This document shows positions 1 through 7,716 of a DNA stretch of 32,771 bases, one piece after another; position 1 is the first letter of the stretch, and the number at the start of each line of letters is the position of its first letter. The notes under the pieces were generated by a model, which ran no database searches, had not been told where the DNA came from, and was given only the letters and a program-made list of their open reading frames with translations. Origin of the DNA: CAZPMO01 sp964587515 (GTDB lineage: Bacteria > Pseudomonadota > Alphaproteobacteria > MPNO01); the NCBI GenBank assembly GCA_964587515.1, contig CAZPMO010000034.1:1-32771 (forward strand), given 5' to 3'. The position numbers and the translations under genes were made by a program.

Positions 1-60
1 AATTACTTCCAAAACGCAGGCTACGCTTCCGTCAAACCGTGAAACGCTCTAGGAAAGCAT

Positions 61-1254
61 TCAACAGAACGGACACCCCGGCCCGTCCATGGCGTAGCGC
101 GCCGGGGTGGCCGGCGGTGGGGTCTGGCCGCTGCGGGCTTCGACCACCGGCTCGCCGTCGATCAGCACGAAGGAAATGCCGGGCAGGTCGCCGTGCGCGA
201 TGGCGTCGCTCAGCGTTTCGCCGGCCGAACCTTCGATGCGGCCGGCGATCAGCAGGTCGGCCGGCGCGCCTTCCTTCAACACCCCCACATCGAGTTGGTG
301 GGCGCGGGCGGTATTGCCGGTGGCCACCGCGACCGCCTCGCCGGGCGTGAGATCGCAGACCGCAGCCAGAAACAGGATATTGCGCAGCATGCCGCGCGGG
401 ATCACGCCGGTGCCGCCGGGCGTGTCGGTGCCCAGCGTCAGCCGGTCGAGCCGGCCGGCCTCGCGCAGTTTCCGCGCGATGCGGAGCGTCGAGCGGTAAT
501 TGCCCGACGAACAGACCTCGAGCGCGAATCCGGTGTCGGTCACCAGCGCGTCCAGGTCTTCGTCCGGCATGGGGATCGGCCCGCCCGAGACATGGGCCGC
601 GATGTCGGGCATGAGCCATTCGAGCGTCGGAAAACCGCAAATGCGGCTGGCGCCCGAGCGCGACACGCCGCCGGTATGGACCTTCACCAGCAGACCGCGC
701 TCATGGGCCCAGCCCACATAGCGCTCGGCCTCTTCGCGGGCGTCCTCCAGCGGATGGAAAATGAACTTCACCAGCAGCGAGCCGCACGCCTGGAGACGGT
801 CGAAATGGGCTTCCGTCATGCCGGGCACCAGCAGCGCCGTGCCGGCATGCACCTTCACCCCCGACCAGCGCACCCGGCCGGTAGTGGCGCGCGCCACCTC
901 GGCCAGCGAGGTCACCAGATCGGGCGGCAGATTGGCGTAATCGAGCCCCGGCGTATGCAGTTCGCCGGCCGAGATCATGGTGGTCGAGCCGCCATGAAGA
1001 TAATTGCCGATCCAGCCGATGGTGTCCTGGGTCGGCGTCCATTCGCCGAACACGGGATGGATGTGGCCGTCGACGAGGCCCGGCAGCACCGCCTGGCCTT
1101 GCGCGTCGATCACGCGGTCGGGCGAGGTATCGGGCGCGGGATCGAAGGCTTTGATGCGCCCGTCCTCGATCAACAGCGATTTGGCCGCGCCCATGGGCGC
1201 CCCGAGATCACCGGTGAACAGCTCGCCGATATTGTCGATCCGTGTGGTGGTCAT
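61..1254 (-). CDS. Enamidase-like metal-dependent amidohydrolase
   Basis: A 397-residue cytosolic amidohydrolase. It shows the metal motif HIHP (His64, His66), a VHTGG histidine (His193), His221 and the GTDTPGGTG aspartate (Asp277) of the TIM-barrel fold; Lys163 could be a carboxylated bridging lysine. The segments HGGSTTMISAG, VATGNTA and GDLPGISFVLIDGE closely recall enamidase (6-oxo-tetrahydronicotinate amidohydrolase of Eubacterium barkeri), which opens a cyclic enamide in nicotinate fermentation. The start at 1254 was chosen because homology begins there (MTTTRIDNIG); the frame stays open further upstream but would run into the divergent gene. The C-terminus ends in an unusual CPFC. The neighbour is a divergent flavin monooxygenase 78 bases away, a pairing that would suit ring oxidation followed by ring opening, but this is inference. 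Family assignment is firm; the substrate is unknown. Bases 1-60 downstream show nothing recognisable. Confidence 0.85.
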   Translation of the reverse strand: MTTTRIDNIGELFTGDLGAPMGAAKSLLIEDGRIKAFDPAPDTSPDRVIDAQGQAVLPGLVDGHIHPVFGEWTPTQDTIGWIGNYLHGGSTTMISAGELHTPGLDYANLPPDLVTSLAEVARATTGRVRWSGVKVHAGTALLVPGMTEAHFDRLQACGSLLVKFIFHPLEDAREEAERYVGWAHERGLLVKVHTGGVSRSGASRICGFPTLEWLMPDIAAHVSGGPIPMPDEDLDALVTDTGFALEVCSSGNYRSTLRIARKLREAGRLDRLTLGTDTPGGTGVIPRGMLRNILFLAAVCDLTPGEAVAVATGNTARAHQLDVGVLKEGAPADLLIAGRIEGSAGETLSDAIAHGDLPGISFVLIDGEPVVEARSGQTPPPATPARYAMDGPGCPFC

Positions 1255-1332
1255 GGGTCCATTATTGTCCGGGACGGGCAAAGATGCGAGTTTTCGGAAC
1301 AACAAGAACCATGGACCGAGGGCGCGCACCGC

Positions 1333-2343
1333 ATGGCCAGAATCGAATTCGGAATCTTCGACCATCTCGACCGCCGCCCCGATGTGGGTCTGGGGCAGAC
1401 ATACGAGGATCGGCTGAAGCTGGTCGAGATATACGACAAGGCCGGTTTCTACTCCTATCAGATCGCCGAGCACCATGCGACGCCGCTAACCGTCGGGCCG
1501 GCGCCCAGCGTGTTCCTGGCCGCCGTAGCGCAGCGCACCAAACAACTGCGCTTCGGGCCCATGGTCTATGTGCTGCCGCTTTATCATCCACTGCGGCTGA
1601 TCGAGGAGATCTGCATGCTCGACCAACTCTCGGGCGGGCGCTTCGATCTCGGCGTCGGGCGCGGCATCACGCCCTATGAGCTCGAATATTTCGGCGTCGA
1701 CGCGGCCCATGCGCGCGACATTTACGACGAGATCCTGGAGATCGTTCTGGCCGGCATGCAGACCGAGTTGCTGACCCATCACGGCAAATATTTCGATTAC
1801 CAGGAAGTGCCGCTCGGCATGGTGCCGGTGCAGACGCCGTACCCGCCGCTATGGACCGGGATCGGCACGCCGGACGGCGCGGCGCGGGCCGGGGCGCAGG
1901 GCATCAACGCGCTCAGCAATTCGCCGCGCGCTTTCGCCGCCGAGCTGATGGCGCGCTATCGCGACAACTATACCGGCGACGAAGCGGCCATGCCCAAGCT
2001 GGCCATCTGCCGCCACACCTATATCGCCGAGACCCACGAAGAGGCCGAGCGCGTGATGCGCGAGGCATATCCCGCCTGGTACGACCATTTCGTCTATCTC
2101 TGGCGGCAGCATTCGGACAGCCCGGCGGTGGCGCAATACACCGACGATTTCGACGAGACGGCCGGCAAGGAGTTGCTGCTGTTCGGCACGCCGGAGGCGG
2201 TGCGGGCCGAGATCGAACATTATATCGAGACCACCGGCACCAACTATTTCGTGGTCCGCTTCGCTTGGGGCTCCCTAAGCTACGAACAATCCCGCGCCGC
2301 GCTCGATCTGTTCATCGAAGAGGTGATGCCGCATTTTCAGTAG
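1333..2343 (+). CDS. Luciferase-like (LLM) flavin-dependent oxidoreductase
   Basis: A 336-residue bacterial-luciferase-fold enzyme that should use FMN (or F420) to oxidise or reduce a small organic substrate in the cytosol. It begins with the family's first beta strand (IEFGIFDHLD) and carries SGGRFDLGVGRGITPYE, the flavin-side signature of the family, then a C-terminal GTPEAVRAEIEHYIETTG segment. The ATG at 1333 is chosen because the fold starts directly after it; the frame is open for about 380 codons upstream, but that stretch lies antisense to the amidohydrolase and is a shadow. It is divergent from the enamidase-like gene, and both promoters must lie within 78 bases. It is one of three LLM proteins in the window; they are not close paralogues. 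The substrate cannot be read from sequence. Confidence 0.88.
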   Translation: MARIEFGIFDHLDRRPDVGLGQTYEDRLKLVEIYDKAGFYSYQIAEHHATPLTVGPAPSVFLAAVAQRTKQLRFGPMVYVLPLYHPLRLIEEICMLDQLSGGRFDLGVGRGITPYELEYFGVDAAHARDIYDEILEIVLAGMQTELLTHHGKYFDYQEVPLGMVPVQTPYPPLWTGIGTPDGAARAGAQGINALSNSPRAFAAELMARYRDNYTGDEAAMPKLAICRHTYIAETHEEAERVMREAYPAWYDHFVYLWRQHSDSPAVAQYTDDFDETAGKELLLFGTPEAVRAEIEHYIETTGTNYFVVRFAWGSLSYEQSRAALDLFIEEVMPHFQ

Positions 2344-2351
2344 GTGGTTTT

Positions 2352-2380
2352 CACCACGAAGGCGCGAAGACACGAAGGGG
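2352..2380. repeat. Dispersed intergenic repeat, copy 1
   Basis: The stretch reads CACCACGAAGGCGCGAAGAC and continues ACGAAGG. A near copy is found at 4377-4402, on the other side of the sensor-kinase gene. This motif type (tandem A-rich GAAGG/AAGAC units) is a common intergenic repeat in many bacterial genomes. The two copies flank gene 2606-4312 as direct repeats. Confidence 0.7.
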
Positions 2381-2454
2381 GATACGGCGCCCCCAACTTG
2401 TCGCCGCGGGATTTCGCGTGAAACGACATAGAAGTCGGGGTCATTAGTATTTAC

Positions 2455-2474
2455 ATGCCGTTAACCAACGGCAT
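2455..2474. promoter_or_regulatory. Perfect inverted repeat upstream of the sensor kinase
   Basis: ATGCCGTT-aacc-AACGGCAT has eight perfectly paired bases around a four-base loop. It sits 111 bases past the stop of the flavin oxidoreductase and 131 bases before the kinase ATG, inside an AT-rich leader unlike its surroundings. No T-run follows, so an operator or an RNA hairpin is as likely as a terminator. Function is inference. Confidence 0.35.
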
Positions 2475-2527
2475 CTCCATAGATATATCCATATGTATGC
2501 ATTCTTCCGTATCCCCATCTTGTGATC

Positions 2528-2546
2528 AAAGGAATTATATTCCTTT
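2528..2546. promoter_or_regulatory. Second AT-rich inverted repeat upstream of the sensor kinase
   Basis: AAAGGAA-ttata-TTCCTTT is a perfect seven-base stem with a five-base loop, 59 bases before the kinase start at 2606. The right arm runs into TTTTAAT. It could be an operator or a leader hairpin hiding a GGA ribosome-binding-like sequence. The sequence shows only the symmetry; the role is inferred. Confidence 0.3.
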
Positions 2547-2605
2547 TAATCTATATCAATTATTCGTTTTCATGCTCCGTTCAAAGGGCGTTTCGGATAA
2601 TCAAA

Positions 2606-4312
2606 ATGAATTTTTTCGGCAAAAGCATTGCCTGGAAACTGTTTCCGATCTTGATCGTCGGCACACTGGTTTGCAGCGTCGGCGCCTGGATCAGTCTCCC
2701 GATCTATACCGAGCGCGGCGTCATGTCCGATGTTCGGGTTCATGCCGAAAAAATGGTCCAGCAGTTCAAGATTATTCGTGGCTACTACACGGAAAACGTC
2801 ATCGGCAAGGCGGTCCGGAGCAAGGCGCTGAAGCCGACCTATACCCACAAGGGCGCAGCGGGCGAGATCCCGCTGCCGGCGACCTTCATCCACGATCTCA
2901 GCGAACTGATGGCGGAAACCGGCACCACCTTGAAGCTCTATAGCCCGTACCCGTTTCCCGGCCGGGCGCAACGCGAATTGGACGCCTTTGGCGAATCGGC
3001 CTGGGGGGCGTTGAGCCGGGATCCGGACAAATCGTTCGTCCGTACCGAAACGATCGCCGGGCGCAGTGTCGTTCGCGTGGCCGTGGCGGACACCATGGCG
3101 AGCCAGGTCTGCGTCGACTGCCATAATTCCCGCGCCGATACGCCGAAGAACGATTGGCGGCTGAACGATCTGCGCGGTGTTCTGGAAATCCACACCGACG
3201 TCACGGCGGCCCTGGCGCGCGGCGCCTGGATCGGGCGCGTCATTGCCCTGGCGGTGCTGGGCGTGCTCGGGGCGGTTCTGGCGCTGACTTATTTGCGCGC
3301 CCGCGAGGTCGTGATCAAGCCGATCGGCGGCATGACGAATTTGATGGGAGAGCTGGCCAACGGTAATCTTAAAGTCAGCATTCCCGGCCAGGACACGGCC
3401 GATGAAATCGGCGACATGGCGCGGGCCGTCCAGGTCTTCAAGGAAAACGCCATTGAGTTCAAAATGGCCCAGGACGAACTCGACCGGGTGAACGCAAAAC
3501 TGACGACGCTGAACGCTACTTTGGAAGATCGAATAGATCAGCGGACCAGCGAGCTTTGGACCGCGAACAAGGAGCTGGAGGATTTTGCCTATTCGGTGTC
3601 CCATGACCTGCGGACGCCGTTGCGCGCGGTTGATGGTTTCAGCAAGATTCTACTGTCCCATCACCTCGACCAGTTGGATGACCGCGGAAAGCGGTATCTC
3701 GGTTTTATCCGCGCCGGGGTGCAGCGCGTCGGAGTCCTGATCGATGATCTCCTGAAATTGACCCGCTCGACGCGCGGCGATCTGGAGATGGAGGCGATCG
3801 ACCTGTCCGATATCGCCACCCAAATCGTGGACCTGCTGCGCGACACCGACCGCTCTCGGGACTTGGTGGTGGACATCGAGCCCGGCATTAAGGGATATGG
3901 AGAATCGCGGTCCATCCACGTGGTTATGGAAAATCTCCTCGAAAATGCCTGGAAATACACCCGCGATGTAGATCATGCCCATATCGCTTTCGGCGCCCTC
4001 GAAGTGGACGACGGCGTTCAAGTCTACTTCGTGAAGGACAACGGCGCCGGCTTCGACATGCGATACGCGAACAAGCTGTTTGCGCCGTTCGAACGGCTCC
4101 ACTGGGACGGCGAATTCGAGGGCAACGGCGTGGGACTGGCCATGGTGCAACGGATCGTTGTTCGACATGGCGGCGGGGTTTGGGCCGATGCAAGGATCGG
4201 CAAAGGGGCGACGTTCTATTTCACGCTGTCGGATCCGAAACGCCGGAGCTTGAACAATTCGGATCGGGGCGACGTAATCGCGGAAATGAGTCACGAGAAC
4301 TTACCCGCTTAG
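2606..4312 (+). CDS. Membrane sensor histidine kinase with periplasmic Tll0287-like (DUF3365) CxxCH domain
   Basis: A 568-residue inner-membrane kinase. Order: transmembrane helix about 11-34; periplasmic Tll0287-like/DUF3365 domain about 40-205 holding a c-type haem motif CVDCH (Cys169, Cys172, His173); second helix about 208-231; HAMP about 232-284; coiled coil; HisKA with phospho-acceptor His333 in VSHDLRTPLR; HATPase with N box (ENLLENAWKY, Asn443/Asn447), DNGAGFD (478-484) and GNGVGLAM (506-513). The kinase core is of the phytochrome-type (Cph1-like) group. The ATG at 2606 is preferred because the first membrane helix follows directly; an in-frame start 28 codons earlier exists but adds no recognisable sequence. 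No response regulator lies beside it, so it is an orphan kinase here. The leader is AT-rich. The likely signal is redox state, oxygen or a small haem ligand (inference from the domain). Confidence 0.88.
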   Translation: MNFFGKSIAWKLFPILIVGTLVCSVGAWISLPIYTERGVMSDVRVHAEKMVQQFKIIRGYYTENVIGKAVRSKALKPTYTHKGAAGEIPLPATFIHDLSELMAETGTTLKLYSPYPFPGRAQRELDAFGESAWGALSRDPDKSFVRTETIAGRSVVRVAVADTMASQVCVDCHNSRADTPKNDWRLNDLRGVLEIHTDVTAALARGAWIGRVIALAVLGVLGAVLALTYLRAREVVIKPIGGMTNLMGELANGNLKVSIPGQDTADEIGDMARAVQVFKENAIEFKMAQDELDRVNAKLTTLNATLEDRIDQRTSELWTANKELEDFAYSVSHDLRTPLRAVDGFSKILLSHHLDQLDDRGKRYLGFIRAGVQRVGVLIDDLLKLTRSTRGDLEMEAIDLSDIATQIVDLLRDTDRSRDLVVDIEPGIKGYGESRSIHVVMENLLENAWKYTRDVDHAHIAFGALEVDDGVQVYFVKDNGAGFDMRYANKLFAPFERLHWDGEFEGNGVGLAMVQRIVVRHGGGVWADARIGKGATFYFTLSDPKRRSLNNSDRGDVIAEMSHENLPA

Positions 4313-4376
4313 AGCGCTCTCCGGATAATTTGATCCGCTTAACAACACGGGCGCGACGCAACAAAACAATAAAATA

Positions 4377-4420
4377 ACCACCAAGGCGCAAAGACACGAA
4401 GGAATTCGCGCCTTGGCGGT
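4377..4420. repeat. Dispersed intergenic repeat copy 2, forming a hairpin between convergent genes
   Basis: The left part ACCACCAAGGCGCAAAGACA matches the repeat at 2352. The arm at 4377-4389 pairs with 4408-4420 at 12 of 13 positions, giving a stem with an 18-base loop. It lies between the 3' ends of the sensor kinase and the thiolase, where a bidirectional terminator would be expected, although no T-run is evident. Confidence 0.55.
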
Positions 4421-4445
4421 GAAACCAGACACCGAGGGGCGACCC

Positions 4446-5637
4446 TCAGACCCGTTCGATCACCAGCGCGATGCCTTGGCCGACGCCGATGCACATGGTG
4501 CAGAGGCCGTAGCGGCCGCCGATGCGTTCCAGCTCGCAGAGCGCGGTGGTGGCGAGGCGGGCGCCGCTGCAGCCCAGCGGATGGCCGAGCGCNNNNNNNN
4601 NNGATGGCGCCGCCATTGGGGTTGACGCGCGGATCGTCGTCGGCGAGGCCGAGCTCGCGGCTCACCGCCAGCGACTGCGCCGCGAACGCTTCGTTGAGCT
4701 CGATCACGTCCATGTCGTCGAGCCCGAGCCCCACCAGCGCCAATACCTTGCGGGTCGCGGGCACCGGCCCGATCCCCATGATGCGGGGCGGCACGCCGGC
4801 GGTGGCGGCGCCGAGGATGCGGGCGCGCGGGTTGAGCCCGTGCTTTTTGGCGGTCTCTTCGTCGGCGACGATCAGCGCCGCCGAGCCGTCATTGACGCCC
4901 GACGAGTTGCCGGCCGTCACGGTGCCGTCCTTCTTGAAAGCGGCGCGCAGCTTGGTCAGCGATTCCATGGTTGTGTCGCGCGGATGCTCGTCCGTATCCA
5001 CCACAATGGGATCGCCGCGCCGCTGCGGCACCGTTACCGGCGTGATCTCGCTCGCGAACCGATCCGTGTCCTGGGCGTCCTTGGCCTTCGATTGGGACCA
5101 CAGCGCGAACTTGTCCTGGTCCTCGGCGAGGTTCTCGGCGGTCTCGCCCATGGCGTCGACGCCGTACATCTCCTCCAGCTTGGGGTTCACGAAACGCCAG
5201 CCAATGGTGGTGTCGTAGATCTCGGTCTTGCGCGAGAACGCGGAATCCGCCTTGGCCATCACGAAGGGCGCCCGCGACATGCTCTCGACGCCGCCGGCCA
5301 GCGCCAGATGCGCCTCGCCCAGCTTTACCGCGCGCGAGGCCTGGGCCAGCGCTTCGAGTCCCGAGCCGCAGAGACGGTTCACCGTCGCGCCGCCGACCTC
5401 GATGGGCAGCCCGGCCAGCAGCCCCGCCATGCGTGCGACATTGCGGTTGTCCTCGCCCGCCTGGTTGGCGTTGCCGTAATAGACGTCGTCGACCGCGCCC
5501 CAGTCGACCGAGGCGTTGCGCTCCATCAGCGCCTTGATCGGCACCGCGCCGAGATCGTCGGTGCGCACCGCGCTCAACGCGCCGCCGTAGCGGCCGATGG
5601 GGGTGCGGATGGCGTCACAGATAAAGGCCTCGGCCAT
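4446..5637 (-). CDS. PcaF-like acetyl-CoA/3-oxoadipyl-CoA thiolase (interrupted by an N run)
   Basis: A thiolase that cleaves a 3-oxoacyl-CoA with CoA. Start ATG 5637 has GGAG eight bases upstream. Opening MAEAFICDAIRTPIGRYGG and the segments ANQAGEDNRNVARM, VNRLCGSGLEAL (nucleophile Cys), GVESMSRAPFVM, NEAFAAQ and, at the C-terminus, CTMCIGVGQGIALVIERV place it closest to 3-oxoadipyl-CoA thiolases (PcaF type). Ten Ns at 4593-4602 fall within NPNGGAI/ALGHPLGCSG. Removing them restores that motif exactly and gives a 393-residue frame, so the gene is almost certainly intact. Compared with PcaF as I recall it (about 400 residues), about seven residues are missing after ENLAED, where homologues have an SRxxQD segment. 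Acetyl-CoA acetyltransferase activity is an alternative; no other beta-ketoadipate genes are adjacent. Confidence 0.88.
4593..4602. other. Assembly gap (10 N) inside the thiolase
   Basis: The codons on either side (GGAI and ALGHPLGCSG) form the uninterrupted catalytic-histidine motif of thiolases if the ten Ns are deleted, and the frame across the whole gene then becomes a multiple of three. The gap therefore probably stands for zero missing bases. Confidence 0.85.
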
Positions 5638-5700
5638 GATTTTTCTCCGGAATGGCTTGAATTCGCTGGCCCGCATTTAGAGCCGAGCAAGACGGTTGAG

Positions 5701-6705
5701 TCAATTGTCGGCCCGCAGCGCCGGCAGCACTTTCTCGCCGAACAGCTCGACCGTGCCGGCGGGATCGGTGGCGACACTGACGGTAAACATCACGCGCTTG
5801 AGCCCGGCGTCGCGCGCGGCGCGGAGTTGCGTCAGACATTCATCCGGCGTGCCGACGATGGCGAAGCGCCCGGCGAGATAGTCATGGAGGCCAAGCTCGG
5901 TCACCAGTTTTGCGTCCGCCGCGCCGGGCCGCGTCGAATAGCGGCGCCTGAGTTCCCTGACCGGTTCCCGCAGATCCTCGGGCACGCCGCGGCTGGCGAG
6001 GTCGCCCGACAGCACGTAACCGCCGGCGATGAAGGCCAGGATCGCGCCGATCTTGTCGCGCGCCGCATCGCCGTCTTCGTGGCAGTCGAGACACGCGATC
6101 TGCCAACCCTCGACCGTGTCGGGTGCGCGCCCGGCCGCCGCCGCGCCTTCGGCCACCGCGCCTTCGGATTGTGTCAGCGTCTCCGACGTGATGCCGAAAT
6201 TGGCGAACACGCCGTCCGCGACGCCGCCCGCCAGCGCCAACGTCCTGGGCCCGGAGCCGGCGAGAAATATTTTGGACGGCGATTTCACCCAGGGGATATG
6301 CCCGGTCATGCTGTCGAAGGTCGCGGGCTCGCCGCTCAACAGCGCCTTGATATGGCGGATGCCGGCCTCCAGATCGGCAAAGCGCGAACCTTCGACGCCG
6401 ATGTTTTGCGTGCCGCTATGGCCGGCGCCGATGCCGAGCACGCAGCGCCCGGGCGCGATCAGGTCGAGCGAGGCGATCGCGGCCGCCGAGACGGCGGGAT
6501 GGCGCGACGCGAGGTTGGTGACGCACAGCGCGATGCGGGCGCGCTCGGTTTCGCGCGCCGCGATGGTGGACGCGACCCAGGGATCCATGGCGTTGCCCGG
6601 CGTATCGGCGATGCCGATCATGTCATAGCCATACCGATCCGCCGCCGCGGCCATGCGCTCGGTCAGCGCGACATCATAGGGCCAGAAGAAAAAACCGACT
6701 TCCAT
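5701..6705 (-). CDS. Luciferase-like (LLM, Mer-type) flavin or F420-dependent oxidoreductase
   Basis: A 334-residue luciferase-fold enzyme. The start at 6705 (MEVGFFFWPYDVALTERM) has AGGGAGT about nine bases upstream and begins exactly where the family fold begins; the longer open frame to 6804 would cross a palindromic repeat. It shows GYDMIGIADTPG, ALCVTNLASRHPA and GRCVLGIGAGHSGTQNIG, patterns of the methylene-tetrahydromethanopterin-reductase-like subgroup, followed by a GTPDECLTQL C-terminal helix. It lies 63 bases upstream of the thiolase on the same strand, so the two may be co-transcribed, and is divergent from the hydrolase operon at 6888. The cofactor (FMN or F420) and substrate are not resolved by sequence. 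Confidence 0.85.
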   Translation of the reverse strand: MEVGFFFWPYDVALTERMAAAADRYGYDMIGIADTPGNAMDPWVASTIAARETERARIALCVTNLASRHPAVSAAAIASLDLIAPGRCVLGIGAGHSGTQNIGVEGSRFADLEAGIRHIKALLSGEPATFDSMTGHIPWVKSPSKIFLAGSGPRTLALAGGVADGVFANFGITSETLTQSEGAVAEGAAAAGRAPDTVEGWQIACLDCHEDGDAARDKIGAILAFIAGGYVLSGDLASRGVPEDLREPVRELRRRYSTRPGAADAKLVTELGLHDYLAGRFAIVGTPDECLTQLRAARDAGLKRVMFTVSVATDPAGTVELFGEKVLPALRADN

Positions 6706-6734
6706 TTCCAATACTCCCTGCACCGCTCCCGATA

Positions 6735-6809
6735 TGTCATGCCCGGGCGCGACCCGGGCATCTCGGAAATTCTGAAACGTGGATTGCCGGGTCAAGCCCG
6801 GCAATGACA
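6735..6809. repeat. Composite palindromic intergenic element (two hairpins within an outer inverted repeat)
   Basis: Hairpin A: ATGCCCGGG-cgcga-CCCGGGCAT (6739-6761). Hairpin B: ATTGCCGGG-tcaag-CCCGGCAAT (6783-6805). Outer arms TGTCAT (6735-6740) and ATGACA (6804-6809) also pair. The whole lies between two divergent genes and has the look of the dispersed palindromic repeats common in alphaproteobacterial intergenic DNA. Similar architecture recurs at 26301-26407. Confidence 0.75.
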
Positions 6810-6887
6810 GTAAATGGGAAAGGCGCTTCGGAGTCCATCTGCGGACATGTAGACTGGACCAAAGGAAAACCAGGGAGGCGCGGAATC

Positions 6888-7706
6888 ATGTCACTGACCG
6901 TCGAGCATATCGGCCAACGGCCCGCCATCGCGGTGGAGCATGGCGGCGAGGGGCCGCTGGTGATGTTCCTGCACGGCATCGGCGGGCGGCGGCAGAATTT
7001 CGCGACCCAGCTTCCCGTCTTCGCCAACGACTGGCACACGGCTGCCTGGGACGCGCGCGGCTATGGCGACAGCGACGATTATCGCGGCGCCCTCGACTTC
7101 AACGATTTCAGCCGCGATCTGGTGCGCGTGCTGGATCATCTGAATGTGGAGAAGGCGCATCTGGTGGGCCAGTCCATGGGCGGACGCATCTGTCTCGACT
7201 TTTACGCCCTGTTCGCCGACCGGGTGGCGACGCTGACGCTGTGCGGCGTGCATGCCAGCTTCGGCGAATTCACCGAGGCCGAGCGCCGGGAATTCGTCGA
7301 CCGCCGCCGCAAACCGCTGATGGAGGAAGGCAAGACCCCGGCCGAGATGGCGCCGCCGCTGGCCCGCCACCTGCTGGCCCCCGACGCGCCCGATGAGGTG
7401 TTCGACCAGGTTGTCGCCAGCGTCTCCGCCCTGCATGTGGAGTCCTATGTGAAGACCATCGAGGCCACCACCCATTACGACCGCAGCGGAATCCTGAGCG
7501 AAATCGCGGCGCCCACCTTGGTGGTGGTGGGCGAACACGACGCGCTGACCTCGCCCGCCATGGAGCGCGAGCTTGCCGACCGCATCCCCGGCGCGCGTTA
7601 TGAGCTGATGACCGGCTGCGGCCACATGGCGAACCTGGAGCGGCCCGAAGAGTTCAACCGGATCATCGGCGACTTCGTCACCCAGCATCGCGATCTGGCG
7701 CGGTGA
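6888..7706 (+). CDS. Alpha/beta-fold hydrolase (3-oxoadipate enol-lactonase-like)
   Basis: A 272-residue serine hydrolase. The oxyanion motif HGIGG is at 29-33, the nucleophile elbow GQSMGG gives Ser96, the acid is Asp218 in VGEHDALTSP and the base His246 in GCGHMANLERP. This arrangement, and HMANLERP in particular, is typical of the enol-lactone and C-C-bond hydrolase group (PcaD/BphD-like). The start at 6888 has GGGAGGCG upstream; an earlier in-frame ATG lies within or near the repeat element and is less likely. It is first in a plus-strand operon with an SDR (10-base gap) and an acyl-CoA ligase. A role in ester, lactone or ring-fission-product hydrolysis feeding the ligase is plausible, not proven. 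Confidence 0.88.
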   Translation: MSLTVEHIGQRPAIAVEHGGEGPLVMFLHGIGGRRQNFATQLPVFANDWHTAAWDARGYGDSDDYRGALDFNDFSRDLVRVLDHLNVEKAHLVGQSMGGRICLDFYALFADRVATLTLCGVHASFGEFTEAERREFVDRRRKPLMEEGKTPAEMAPPLARHLLAPDAPDEVFDQVVASVSALHVESYVKTIEATTHYDRSGILSEIAAPTLVVVGEHDALTSPAMERELADRIPGARYELMTGCGHMANLERPEEFNRIIGDFVTQHRDLAR

Positions 7707-7716
7707 GCGAGGCGTC

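Noticed and set aside
32..640. Long Arg-rich open frame on the minus strand.
   Set aside because: It is a frame shadow of the enamidase-like gene; high GC produces such low-complexity Arg/Gly/Pro frames.
193..1332. Apparent 380-residue N-terminal extension of the first luciferase-like protein.
   Set aside because: It lies antisense to the amidohydrolase, has no recognisable domain, and the luciferase fold starts at 1333.
4446..5637. A genuine frameshifted thiolase pseudogene.
   Set aside because: The frame break is produced only by the ten Ns; without them the gene reads through with all catalytic motifs.
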